48,148 nt of DNA. Source: Actinomycetospora cinnamomea. Its GTDB lineage: Bacteria; Actinomycetota; Actinomycetes; Mycobacteriales; Pseudonocardiaceae. The notes under the pieces are model-generated. The model ran no database searches, was not told where the DNA came from, and saw only the letters and a list, made by a program, of their open reading frames with translations. The position numbers and the translations under genes were made by a program. Numbering within the stretch: position 1 is the stretch's first letter; the number at the start of each line of letters is the position of its first letter. Location: the NCBI RefSeq assembly GCF_003096675.1, contig NZ_QEKW01000028.1:1-48148 (forward strand), written 5' to 3'. This document shows positions 33,308 through 41,788 of the stretch, one piece after another.

Positions 33308-34126
33308 GTGCTTCGCAGGTTCCGGGCACCGGTCCGCGGCAGGGCCGCGGCCGCCCTGCTCGCCGCCGTGGTGGTCGCCCTGCTCGCGACCGGCCTGCTC
33401 GCGCTCGTCTCCTCGGTGCCGGCGCGCTCGACGACGCCGCCGTCGACGGTCCCGCCCCCCGCCGCGTCGACGACCCCGGTCCCGTCGGCGGCCCGCCCGG
33501 CGGCGTCGTCCGTGGTCGGTCTCAGCGCCGTCTTCGACGACGGGTCCCGGGCGGTGGGCAGCGGCATCGTGCTGACGTCGACCGGGGAGGTCCTGACCTG
33601 CGACCACCTCGTCGACCAGGCCCGCTGGGTGACCGCGTGGTCGTACGCGACCGGCCGGAGCTACCCGGCCACGCTCGTCGGGGTCGACCGCACCGCCGAC
33701 GCCGCGGTGATCCAGCTGCACGACTCGCCCGCCCACCCCACGGCCTCCGGCCTCACCCCGGTCCGGCGGGGCGACCCGGCCGACCTCCTCGCCGGGGACG
33801 CCGTCACCGCGGTGAGCAGCAGGGGCAACGGGGCTCCGACCGTGACCCCGGGCGCGGTGACCGCCCTCGGGCGGGGCATCACGCTGACCGACAGCGCGGG
33901 CGGCACGCACCGACTCGAGGGCCTGATCGAGTTCCGTGCCGCCCTGCGCCACGGGGACTCCGGCGGCGCGCTGGTGAACGAGGGCGGCGAGGTCGTCGGG
34001 ATGGTGGTGGCGGCGTCCCGCGACCCGGACGACCCGCTGGTCGCGGCCGTGCCCCTCGACCGCGCGACGGCCACGGCCGGAGGCCGGGCCGGCGCGGAGG
34101 TCACGTCTCCCGGAGGAAGGCGCTGA
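33308..34126 (+). CDS. Membrane-anchored trypsin-like serine protease (S1C/HtrA-like, no PDZ)
   Basis: 272 aa from GTG. Basic start then a membrane helix or signal (about 10-35), a Thr/Pro-rich linker to about 68, and a chymotrypsin-like domain: His in VLTCDHLVDQA, Asp in VDRTADAAVIQL, Ser in RHGDSGGALVNEGGEVVG. GSGIVLTSTGEVLT matches the HtrA start of the protease fold. No PDZ domain follows. Last 26 bases overlap the convergent hydrolase gene. Confidence 0.88.
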   Translation: MLRRFRAPVRGRAAAALLAAVVVALLATGLLALVSSVPARSTTPPSTVPPPAASTTPVPSAARPAASSVVGLSAVFDDGSRAVGSGIVLTSTGEVLTCDHLVDQARWVTAWSYATGRSYPATLVGVDRTADAAVIQLHDSPAHPTASGLTPVRRGDPADLLAGDAVTAVSSRGNGAPTVTPGAVTALGRGITLTDSAGGTHRLEGLIEFRAALRHGDSGGALVNEGGEVVGMVVAASRDPDDPLVAAVPLDRATATAGGRAGAEVTSPGGRR

Positions 34127-34901
34127 TGTCGGCGGCGACCCGGGCGGGTCGCTCCCAGTTGGGGCAGTGCCCGGTCTCCGGGTAGAGGGTCAGCCGGGCC
34201 CGGGGGATCGCGGCAGCGACCGCGGTCTGCTCGGCGATGGTGAAGAGGGCGTCCTGCTCGCCGCCGAGGACGAGGGTGGGCGCCGCGATCCGCTCGAGCT
34301 CGGCGGCGTCGTCGACCTCCAACAGCCCGGCCAGCGCGGCGCGCCACACGCGGGTGGGGGCCTTGCGGCTCTCGTCGACGAGGGTGTCGAAGAACTCCTC
34401 GGGAACGGGCAGGTGCAGGGTGCTGGCGGCGAACTCCCGGGTGAAGTCGGCGGGGACGGGGTCGGGGAGGTCGCGGACGAGGTCGGCGACCTCGCGCAGC
34501 ACGGCGTTGTCGGCGCTGACCGCGGTGCCGATGAGCACGAGCCGGCGGACCAGTTCGGGACGCTGCGTGGCGACCCGGCGGGCGACGAAGCTGCCCATCG
34601 AGTGCCCGACCAGGGTGACCCCCGCCAGGCCGACCGTCTCGACCAGTGCCGCGACGTCGGCGGCGAGGTCGTCAATGGCGTAGCCGCCGGGCGGGCGGTC
34701 CGAGTCGCCGAAGCCCCGCAGGTCCATGGTGACCGCGCGGTGCTCGGCGGGCAGCTCGGCCAGGACACGGTGGTGGGAGTACGCCGAGTCCGGCCAGCCG
34801 TGCACCAGCACGACGGTCTCCTCGGCCACGGGCGGGCCCTGGTCGACGTAGTGCAGGCCGACCCCGGTCGGCAGCCAGGCCCGCGTGGCGGTGGTGTCCA
34901 T
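34101..34901 (-). CDS. Alpha/beta hydrolase (epoxide-hydrolase/haloalkane-dehalogenase-like)
   Basis: 266 aa, ATG at 34901. Oxyanion motif VLVHGWPDSAYSHH, nucleophile elbow GHSMGS (Ser), GGEQDALF (Asp) and ETGHCPNW (His). A Ser rather than Asp nucleophile favours esterase, lactonase or peroxidase-like function over epoxide hydrolysis. Divergent from the BTAD regulator across 117 bases, so it may be the regulator's target (inference). Confidence 0.87.
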   Translation of the reverse strand: MDTTATRAWLPTGVGLHYVDQGPPVAEETVVLVHGWPDSAYSHHRVLAELPAEHRAVTMDLRGFGDSDRPPGGYAIDDLAADVAALVETVGLAGVTLVGHSMGSFVARRVATQRPELVRRLVLIGTAVSADNAVLREVADLVRDLPDPVPADFTREFAASTLHLPVPEEFFDTLVDESRKAPTRVWRAALAGLLEVDDAAELERIAAPTLVLGGEQDALFTIAEQTAVAAAIPRARLTLYPETGHCPNWERPARVAADISAFLRET

Positions 34902-35018
34902 GAGACGGCTCCTCTCGTGGTGTGCGATGACGCGGCCCAGCGTGCGGGGGTCGCCTGCGCGAACACTGTCGTCCGGCTGTCGGCTGACCCGTCGCCGCGG
35001 CGGGGTTACGGTCCGCAC

Positions 35019-38000
35019 GTGCGGATCCGGGTGCTCGGATCACTCGAGCTGGTCGACGACGCCGGTGCGGTGACGGCGCTGGGCTCACCGACCCGGCGCC
35101 GGCTGCTCGCCCTGCTGGTCGTGCACCGGGGCGCGGTGGTGTCGGCGGACCGGATCGCGGAGGTGCTGTGGGGACGGCGGCGCCCGACGCATCCCGCCAA
35201 CGCGCTGCAGGGTCAGGTGTCGCGCCTGCGCCGGGCCCTCGGCACCGATCTGCTCGAGACCCGCGCCCCGGGCTACCTGCTCACCCTGCCGGACACGGCC
35301 ACCGACGCCGGGGAGTTCGAGGAGCTCGTCGCCCGGGCCCGGGACGCCGTGGCCCGCGGCCGGCCCGACGACGCGACCGCGCTGATGGACCGGGCCTCGG
35401 GGCTGTGGCGCGGCCGTGCGTACGCGGAGTTCGCCGACGAGGAGTTCGCCCACCCCGAGGCCGCGCGGCTCGACGAGCTGCGGATCAGCGCCGAGGAGGA
35501 CCGTGCCGAGATCGATCTGGCCCTCGACCGGCCGACGGCCGTGATCACCAGGGCGGAGCTGCTGGTCGCCGCGCACCCGTACCGGGAGCGGGGGCACACC
35601 CTGCTCATGCTCGGGCTCTACCGCGCCGGTCGTGTCGCCGAGGCGCTCGAGGCGTATCGCCGGTACCGCGCCCGGCTCGACGACGAGCTGGGCCTCCTGC
35701 CCTCCGCGGAGGTGGAGGCGCTGCACGGGCGGATGCTGCGCCAGGATCCCGACCTGGACCGGCGGCGTCCGCCGGCGCCGGCCGACGAGCCGTCCGAGCA
35801 CCCGTCCGAGCAGGCCCCCGAGCCGGCCGGGGGACGCCGGCCCTCGCTGCCAGCTTTGATCGGGCGGGGGGACGACCTCCCCGAGCTCACCGGGACACTG
35901 CGGCGTGCCCGGCTCGTGACGCTGGTGGGTGCCGGCGGTGTCGGCAAGACCCTGCTGGCGCGGCACGCGGCCGCGCAGTGCGCGGGCAACCACCACGACG
36001 GCTCGGCCCTGGTCGAGCTGGCCGCGGTCCGCGACCCGGCCGCCGTGATCGACACCGTGAGCACGGCGCTGGGGGTCGTGCAGCGCGCCGGCCTGGCGCC
36101 GGCCGAACGGCTCGTCGAGTTCCTGCGTCCCAAGACGCTGCTCCTGGTGCTCGACAACTGCGAGCACGTGATCGAGGAGGCCGCCGCGCTCGTGGTGGAC
36201 GTGGTCGGTGGCTGCCCCGGGGTCACGGTGCTCGCGACGAGCCGCGAACCGCTCGGCGTCATCGGCGAACACGTGTACTCCCTGCCCCCGCTGGCCGTCC
36301 CGTCGGCCGCGCTGACCGACCCCGGCGAGGCGGCCGCCGTGCCCGCGGTGCGGCTGCTGCTGGACCGGGCCGCCGAGGCCGCACCCGGCTTCGCGTTCGG
36401 GCCCGCCCACGTCGCGTCGATCGCCGAGATCTGCCGTCGCCTCGACGGGCTGCCGCTCGCGATCGAGCTGGCCGCGCCGCGCCTGCGCGCCATGAGCCCC
36501 GCCGAGGTCGCCGCGCGCCTCGACGCGCGCTTCCCGCTGTTGCGGGGGGTGCGCCGGGGCGTGGCCGAGCGCCAGCGGACCCTGCGCGCCGTCGTCGACT
36601 GGTCCCACGAGCTGCTCGACGAGGCCCAGCAGCGGGTGTTCGCGCGGCTCGCGGTGTTCGCGGGAGCGTTCACGCTCGTCGCCGCCGAAGAGGTGTGCGC
36701 GGACCTGGTGGCCGACCGGTCCGAGGTCGCCGGGATCGTGCTCGGCCTGGTCGACCGGTCCCTGGTCGTCGCGCAGGCACCGGGAGACGACGGCGACGGC
36801 CGGTACGCGCTGCTGGAGACGATGCGCGCGTACGGCCGCGACCGTCTCGCCGAACGCGAGGAGACCGACCGTGCGTCCCGCGCCCATGCCGCGTGGGCCG
36901 TCGCGCTCGCCGAGACCGCTGAGCCCGGGCTGCAGGGCCCCGAGGAGGCGCACTGGGTCGCGACCGTCGCCGCGGCCACCGACGACCTGCGCGTGGCCCA
37001 CCGCTGGAGCCTCGACCACGACCTCGACCTCGCCGTTCGGCTCGTCGCGTCCCTGTTCTGGTACGCGGAGTTCCGCAGTGCGGAGATGCTCGACTGGGCC
37101 GGCCGCACGGTGGAGGCGGCGCAGGACGCCGCGTCCGCCCACCCGCGGCTGCCGGTGGTGTACGCGATGGCCGCGGTCGCGCACCGCTTCCGCGGCGACC
37201 TCGCCCGGACCGCGACCCTGGCCGCCACCGGGGTCCGGCTGGCCGACGGACCACGCGCCGGCTGCCCCCCGCGCAACATCCTCGCCGACGTCGCGTTCTT
37301 CGAGGGTCGCCTCGACGAGGCCGAGGTGCAGTTCGCCGACCTCGCCCGCGACACCGAGGCCGCCGGGGACCGCTACGCCTTCGCGGTCGCCCTCTGGATG
37401 CGGGCGCTCACCCGTGCCTACGGTGGCGACCGTCCCGGAGCGCTCGCGTTCGCCCGGCGGGCCCGGGCCGAGGCCCACGCCCTCGGGAACCCCTCCATGA
37501 CCGCCTGGGCCTCCTACGCCGAGGCCGAGGCGCTGCTGGACACCGACCCGGACCGGGCCCTCGACCGGCTGGAGAGCGCCGCGACGGTGGCCGCGACCGT
37601 CGGCAACCGTTATCTCGACGGCGTCGCCCGCATCTCGGCGGCCAGCGTCCGCGCCCGGCACGGCGACCCCGTCCTGGCGCTGCGCCAGTTCCGCGAGGTC
37701 CTGGTGCTCTGGCACGACGCCGGCGGGTGGACACAGCTCTGGACGGCGATGCGCTCGGTCGTCGACCTGCTCACCCGCGTCGGCGCCGACCACGACGCCG
37801 CCGTGCTCCACGGCGCGGTGACCGCGAGCCGCACCGCCTCGCCCGTCTTCGGCGCCGACCGCGAACGGTTGCAGGCCGACCTGGACGTGCTCGGCGGGCG
37901 GCTCGGCGCCGAGCAGCTCGCGGCCGCGCGACGCCGGGGTGCCGAGCTCGATGACGACACCGCCGTCACGACCGCCGTGGCGGCCATCGACGACGCCACC

Positions 38001-38087
38001 GCCGGCGGCCCCACCGTCGACGAGGACCGGTCACCAGGGCTTGTGGCCGGCCGGCGAGAGGGGGCGGGGACCGCGCGGCCGCGGTGA
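35019..38087 (+). CDS. BTAD/SARP-type transcriptional regulator with STAND ATPase and TPR
   Basis: 1022 aa from GTG 35019. Winged-helix DNA-binding domain (VRIRVLGSLELVDDAGAV, SADRIAEVLWGRRRPT, LQGQVSRLRRALG) at 1-90, BTAD at about 95-245 (YRERGHTLLMLGLYRAGRVAEALEAYRRYR), an NB-ARC/AAA domain with Walker A LVGAGGVGKTLLA near 303 and LLLVLDNCEHV, then TPR repeats to the end. This family activates secondary-metabolism or stress genes. Earlier in-frame starts would overlap the hydrolase promoter and are shadows. Confidence 0.9.
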   Translation: MRIRVLGSLELVDDAGAVTALGSPTRRRLLALLVVHRGAVVSADRIAEVLWGRRRPTHPANALQGQVSRLRRALGTDLLETRAPGYLLTLPDTATDAGEFEELVARARDAVARGRPDDATALMDRASGLWRGRAYAEFADEEFAHPEAARLDELRISAEEDRAEIDLALDRPTAVITRAELLVAAHPYRERGHTLLMLGLYRAGRVAEALEAYRRYRARLDDELGLLPSAEVEALHGRMLRQDPDLDRRRPPAPADEPSEHPSEQAPEPAGGRRPSLPALIGRGDDLPELTGTLRRARLVTLVGAGGVGKTLLARHAAAQCAGNHHDGSALVELAAVRDPAAVIDTVSTALGVVQRAGLAPAERLVEFLRPKTLLLVLDNCEHVIEEAAALVVDVVGGCPGVTVLATSREPLGVIGEHVYSLPPLAVPSAALTDPGEAAAVPAVRLLLDRAAEAAPGFAFGPAHVASIAEICRRLDGLPLAIELAAPRLRAMSPAEVAARLDARFPLLRGVRRGVAERQRTLRAVVDWSHELLDEAQQRVFARLAVFAGAFTLVAAEEVCADLVADRSEVAGIVLGLVDRSLVVAQAPGDDGDGRYALLETMRAYGRDRLAEREETDRASRAHAAWAVALAETAEPGLQGPEEAHWVATVAAATDDLRVAHRWSLDHDLDLAVRLVASLFWYAEFRSAEMLDWAGRTVEAAQDAASAHPRLPVVYAMAAVAHRFRGDLARTATLAATGVRLADGPRAGCPPRNILADVAFFEGRLDEAEVQFADLARDTEAAGDRYAFAVALWMRALTRAYGGDRPGALAFARRARAEAHALGNPSMTAWASYAEAEALLDTDPDRALDRLESAATVAATVGNRYLDGVARISAASVRARHGDPVLALRQFREVLVLWHDAGGWTQLWTAMRSVVDLLTRVGADHDAAVLHGAVTASRTASPVFGADRERLQADLDVLGGRLGAEQLAAARRRGAELDDDTAVTTAVAAIDDATAGGPTVDEDRSPGLVAGRREGAGTARPR

Positions 38088-38351
38088 GCCGCCGCCACCA
38101 CCGTCGCCGGGCGGGTCGTCCCCGCTGGAGGCACACCAGAAGCACACCTGGGCGCCGGTGACCGTGCGGGTGTGCGGGCGCGGATCCTGCCCACAGACGA
38201 CCGCGCCCTCCCGCCGCTCGACACAGGTCTGTCGCGAGCCCGGCGACACGTGACGGGGCAGGAGACCGCTGTCGAGCACGGCGTCCTCGGCAGCCCTCAC
38301 CGACAGGCCGCTCAACTCGGGCACCTGGGCGTTCGAACGGTGCCGACCCAT
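38031..38351 (-). CDS. Small PASTA-like, cysteine-containing protein
   Basis: 106 aa, ATG at 38351. Residues 10-75 resemble one PASTA domain (VPELSGLSVRAAEDAVLDSGLL, VVCGQDPRPHTRTVTGAQV); four cysteines (CVERREGAVVC, CFWC) are unusual for PASTA. The rest is Gly/Pro-rich. No membrane helix or kinase domain. Its 3' end overlaps the BTAD gene by 57 bases. The ribosome site is weak. Confidence 0.6.
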   Translation of the reverse strand: MGRHRSNAQVPELSGLSVRAAEDAVLDSGLLPRHVSPGSRQTCVERREGAVVCGQDPRPHTRTVTGAQVCFWCASSGDDPPGDGGGGGSPRPRGPRPLSPAGHKPW

Positions 38352-38368
38352 GACTCAGGATAGCCCCG

Positions 38369-39001
38369 TCAGGCCGAGCCGACCTGGCCCTCGTCCTGCG
38401 GATGTGCCGCCGGTGCGGGGCGGGTGAGCCCGTTCAGCAGCAGCGAGGCGAGGGCTTCGTAGGCCTCGGCGTCGCCCAGGCCGGTGGCCGTCGCGATGCG
38501 CCGCTGCTGGATCGCCACCATCGTCACCGTGATGACCTCGGCGGCGAACGACACCGGGACGGCGCGGAAGACGCCGGCGTCGACGCCCTCGCCGATGAGC
38601 TCCCCGACGCGGCGGGCGGCCGCCTCGGTGTTGCGCGCGTAGACCTCGGCGGCGGGCGGGAACGCGGCCAGGTCGTCCATGAACCGCGGGGACGCGGCGG
38701 CGAGCTCGTCGGCGACGGCGCGCAGGTAGGCGGCGAGGCGCTGCTCGGGATCGGTGCGCGCGGCGACGGCGGCCTCGACCCGGGAGGTGGCCTGCTCGAA
38801 GAAATGCACGACCGCCGCGCGCACGAGCTGCTCCTTCGAGCCGGCGAGCGCGTAGAGCGTGCGTTTCGAGCAGCGCAGGCGGGCGGCGAGGTCGTCGAGG
38901 GTGAGGTGGGCGAACCCCTCGGTGAGCAGGAGCTCCACCAGCGCGTCGAACAGTTCCGAGTGGCGCGCGGCACCGCGGCGCGACGGGCTCGGGGCGGACA
39001 C
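38369..39001 (-). CDS. TetR-family transcriptional regulator
   Basis: 210 aa, GTG at 39001. N-terminal HTH (HSELFDALVELLLTEGFAHLTLDDLAARLRCSKRTLYALAGSKEQLVRA fits TetR_N at about 10-60) and a helical ligand domain. Divergent from an acyl-CoA dehydrogenase; a candidate operator sits between them at 39026-39055. Probably represses itself and the dehydrogenase, relieved by an acyl-CoA or related ligand (inference). Confidence 0.9.
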   Translation of the reverse strand: MSAPSPSRRGAARHSELFDALVELLLTEGFAHLTLDDLAARLRCSKRTLYALAGSKEQLVRAAVVHFFEQATSRVEAAVAARTDPEQRLAAYLRAVADELAAASPRFMDDLAAFPPAAEVYARNTEAAARRVGELIGEGVDAGVFRAVPVSFAAEVITVTMVAIQQRRIATATGLGDAEAYEALASLLLNGLTRPAPAAHPQDEGQVGSA

Positions 39002-39025
39002 GGGACTACCCTAGCGCTCCTGTGG

Positions 39026-39055
39026 TCGGTACTCTAGGACCATTATCAGTACCGA
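39026..39055. promoter_or_regulatory. Candidate TetR operator between tetR and the acyl-CoA dehydrogenase gene
   Basis: TCGGTACT (39026-39033) and AGTACCGA (39048-39055) form a perfect 8-bp inverted repeat with a 14-base spacer, located in the 64-base divergent spacer next to both starts. Confidence 0.65.
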
Positions 39056-39065
39056 TAGGAGTGCC

Positions 39066-40205
39066 ATGCCCGTCGACCGGCTGCTGCCCACCCAGGAGGC
39101 CGAGGACCTGCTCGACCTCACCCGCGACCTCGCCGACAAGGAGCTCGCGACGCGGGTCGAGGAGCACGAGCGGGCCGAGACCTATCCCGAGGGCCTGTTC
39201 GCGACGCTCGGCGAGGCCGGCCTCCTCGGTCTGCCCTACCCCGAGGAGCTGGGCGGCGGGGGCCAGCCGTACGAGGTCTACCTGCAGGTCCTCGAGGAGC
39301 TGGCCGCACGCTGGGCCGCCGTGGCCGTGGCGACGAGCGTGCACTCGCTGTCCTGCTTCCCCCTCGCGACGTTCGGCACGGCCGAGCAGCAGCAGCGGTG
39401 GCTGCCCGGGATGCTCGGCGGCGGGCTGGTCGGGGGCTACTCGCTGTCGGAGCCCCAGGCCGGGTCCGACGCGGCGGCGCTGCGGTGCCGGGCGTCGCGG
39501 GTGGAGGGCGGTTACGCGATCACCGGCACCAAGGCGTGGATCACCCACGGCGGGCGGGCCGACTTCTACGCGCTGTTCGCGCGTACCGGCGAGGGCTCGC
39601 GCGGCGTGTCGTGCTTCCTGGCACCCGGACAGGTCGAGGGCCTGGGCTGGGGGCGGCCCGAGGAGAAGATGGGCCTGCACGCGATCCCGACGACGACCGC
39701 CAACTGGGACGGCGCCGTCCTCGAGGCCGACCGGCTGATCGGGCACGAGGGCCAGGGCCTGGAGATCGCGTTCTCGGCGCTCGACTCCGGGCGCCTCGGC
39801 ATCGCGGCCTGCGCGGTCGGGCTCGCGCAGGCGGCGCTGGACGCGGCCGTGGACTACGCGAACGAGCGGGAGACGTTCGGACGCAAGATCGTCGATCACC
39901 AGGGGCTGGGGTTCGTGCTCGCGGACATGGCGGCGGCGGTCGACTCGGCCCGTGCGACCTACCTCGACGCCGCCCGGCGCCGCGACCTCGGCCGGCCCTA
40001 CGGGCGGCAGGCGAGCGTGGCGAAGCTCGTCGCCACCGACGCGGCGATGAAGGTGACCACCGACGCCGTGCAGGTGTTCGGGGGCTACGGCTACACCCGC
40101 GACTTCCCGGTGGAGCGATACATGCGCGAAGCGAAGATCATGCAGATCTTCGAGGGCACCAACCAGATCCAGCGCCTCGTCATCAGCCGCGGCTTCGCCC
40201 GTTGA
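39066..40205 (+). CDS. Acyl-CoA dehydrogenase
   Basis: 379 aa, typical length. GGAG lies 5 bases before the ATG. FAD-binding middle-domain motif GGYSLSEPQAGSDAAALRC, ITGTKAWITHGGRADFYALFAR, RLGIAACAVGLAQAALDAA and the C-terminal FGGYGYTRDFPVERYMREAKIMQIFEGTNQIQR with the catalytic Glu in the EGTNQ motif. A complete, canonical enzyme of fatty-acid or branched-chain oxidation. Controlled by the divergent TetR (inference). Confidence 0.93.
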   Translation: MPVDRLLPTQEAEDLLDLTRDLADKELATRVEEHERAETYPEGLFATLGEAGLLGLPYPEELGGGGQPYEVYLQVLEELAARWAAVAVATSVHSLSCFPLATFGTAEQQQRWLPGMLGGGLVGGYSLSEPQAGSDAAALRCRASRVEGGYAITGTKAWITHGGRADFYALFARTGEGSRGVSCFLAPGQVEGLGWGRPEEKMGLHAIPTTTANWDGAVLEADRLIGHEGQGLEIAFSALDSGRLGIAACAVGLAQAALDAAVDYANERETFGRKIVDHQGLGFVLADMAAAVDSARATYLDAARRRDLGRPYGRQASVAKLVATDAAMKVTTDAVQVFGGYGYTRDFPVERYMREAKIMQIFEGTNQIQRLVISRGFAR

Positions 40206-40209
40206 GCAT

Positions 40210-40249
40210 GTGCGTGATCTTCTGAGCTATAGCTCAGAAGATCACGCAC
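40210..40249. terminator. Perfect 40-bp palindrome, bidirectional terminator
   Basis: The halves 40210-40229 and 40230-40249 are exact reverse complements (20 + 20, no loop). It fills most of the 49-base gap between the convergent acyl-CoA dehydrogenase and DUF2795-neighbour-type gene, so a bidirectional terminator is the simplest reading. Its AT content is higher than the surroundings. Confidence 0.75.
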
Positions 40250-40254
40250 GTACG

Positions 40255-40572
40255 TCAGCCGCCCCAGGTGACCTGGCGCAGGCCGTGGCGGTCGGGCGGG
40301 CCGGGCTGGGCGGCGCCGTCGGGGGAGACCGGCGAGCCGTGGGACGTGCCGCCGTCGCGGGCCTCCGACTGGTCACCGCCGGAAGGTGTGGCGCCCGCGT
40401 CGAGCTCGGCGATCCGCGTCCGCAGCACCTCGAGCACCGGCAGGCGCGAGGAGTGCGCGAGCTCGTGGTCGAGCAGGTCCTGGACCTGGTCGCGCTCCAG
40501 CGAGCGGATGCGGTGCTTGACGGTGTCGACCGTGGCGTGGTCGAAGTCCGGGAACGTGGGGGTGTCGGCCAC
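40255..40572 (-). CDS. Conserved actinobacterial hypothetical protein
   Basis: 105 aa from GTG 40572 with AGGAGG 6 bases upstream. The core FPDFDHATVDTVKHRIRSLERDQVQDLLDHELAHSSRLPVLEVLRTRIAEL followed by an Asp/Gly/Ser-rich tail matches a small helical family common in actinomycetes whose function I do not know. Confidence 0.75.
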   Translation of the reverse strand: MADTPTFPDFDHATVDTVKHRIRSLERDQVQDLLDHELAHSSRLPVLEVLRTRIAELDAGATPSGGDQSEARDGGTSHGSPVSPDGAAQPGPPDRHGLRQVTWGG

Positions 40573-40609
40573 GAGGTACCTCCTGCGATCGGGCCCGCGG
40601 ACTACCCGC

Positions 40610-41245
40610 TCACGACGCCGGCGCACCCTCCTCGGGACGTGTGAGCAGTCCGATGACACGCTTCTTGACCAGGACGCCGACGACCAGGCCCACGACCACC
40701 GCCACCGCCAGCGCGACCCACGAGCATCGCCGGAGCCAGGTCTCGGCCGCGACGCCGAGCGCGTAGACCGCGGCGGTCGTCCCGAACGTCCACAGCACCC
40801 CGCCGACGAGGTTCGCGGGCATGAACTTCCGGTACGGCATCCGCAGCGCGCCGGCCAGCGGGCCCGCGAGGATCCGCAGGATCGCGATGAACCGGCCGAC
40901 GATCACCGTCGCCACGCCCCAGCGCGCGAACGCCCGCTCCGCGAGGTCGACGTGCGCCGGCCCGAAATGCCTGGGGAACCGCCGGCCGGCCGCGTGGAGC
41001 AGGGTGATGCCGTATCGGCGCCCGACGGCGAAGCCGATCGAGTCGCCCACGACGGCGCCGAGGAGCGCGGCCAGTGCGACCCACACCGCCGACACCGCGA
41101 GCTCCGGCCGCGTGGCCATGAGCGTCGCGCTGATCAGCACGACCTCGCCGGGCAGCGGGATCCCGAAGCTCTCGATCCCGACCACGCCCAGCACCGTGAG
41201 GTAGACCGCCAGCGGTGGGACGGTCTGCAGCCACTCCGCGATCAC
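40610..41245 (-). CDS. DedA/SNARE-associated (VTT) membrane protein
   Basis: 211 aa. The GTG at 41245 is preceded by GGAGGG with 8 bases spacing; the GTG at 41254 is too close to that site. VTT signature: ESFGIPLPGEVVLISATLMA, ALLGAVVGDSIGFAVGRRYG, RWGVATVIVGRFIAILRILAGPLAGALRMPYRKF and a C-terminal helix pair. DedA proteins are implicated in lipid flipping and membrane homeostasis. Confidence 0.9.
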   Translation of the reverse strand: MIAEWLQTVPPLAVYLTVLGVVGIESFGIPLPGEVVLISATLMATRPELAVSAVWVALAALLGAVVGDSIGFAVGRRYGITLLHAAGRRFPRHFGPAHVDLAERAFARWGVATVIVGRFIAILRILAGPLAGALRMPYRKFMPANLVGGVLWTFGTTAAVYALGVAAETWLRRCSWVALAVAVVVGLVVGVLVKKRVIGLLTRPEEGAPAS

Positions 41246-41380
41246 CGCGTCCACCCTCCGCCGGCACCGGGGCCGCGGATGAGCATGACGCACCGTGGCG
41301 AGCAGCGACAGCCGTTGGGTCGGAAGTGCTACAACGCGGGCCGGGAAGCCGACGCTCCGTGACGGCGACGGTGCGTCCCG

Positions 41381-41788
41381 TCAGCCGCTGCGCAGCACCC
41401 GGCTCCGCCCCCGGAACTCCGCGATCACCTGGCCGTCGCGCGGACGGGCGACGGTGACGTCGTAGACCCCGCTGCGCCCGAACGCCACGCGCTCGGTCGC
41501 CACCGCCTCCAGCACGTCCCCCGTGCGCGCCGACGCGACGAACACGATGTCCGCGGCCGCCGCGACCGCCACCGGCCCGGGGCTGTTGCACGCGCACGCG
41601 AACGCCGAGTCCGCGAGCAGGAACAGGTAGCCGCCGTGGCACATGCCGTGGCCGTTGACCATCTCGTCGGTGACGGTCATCGTCAGCCGCGCCCGGCCGT
41701 CGACGGCCTCGTGCAGCTGCATGCCGAGCTTCCCCGAGGCCGCGTCGTCGTCCCACATGCGCTGGGCGGCGGCGCTGATGTCACCCAC
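41381..41788 (-). CDS. paaI: Phenylacetic-acid degradation thioesterase PaaI
   Basis: 135 aa, GTG at 41788 inside the end of paaZ (8-base overlap). Hotdog fold with MVNGHGMCHGGYLFLLADSAFACACNS (catalytic Asp in LLADSA) and IVFVASARTGDVLEAVA. PaaI releases CoA from ring-hydroxylated and dead-end intermediates of the pathway. Last gene of the paa operon. Confidence 0.92.
   Translation of the reverse strand: MGDISAAAQRMWDDDAASGKLGMQLHEAVDGRARLTMTVTDEMVNGHGMCHGGYLFLLADSAFACACNSPGPVAVAAAADIVFVASARTGDVLEAVATERVAFGRSGVYDVTVARPRDGQVIAEFRGRSRVLRSG

Noticed and set aside
34167..35018. Upstream extension of the BTAD regulator
   Set aside because: It runs antisense to the hydrolase and its promoter. 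The winged-helix domain begins right at the GTG at 35019.
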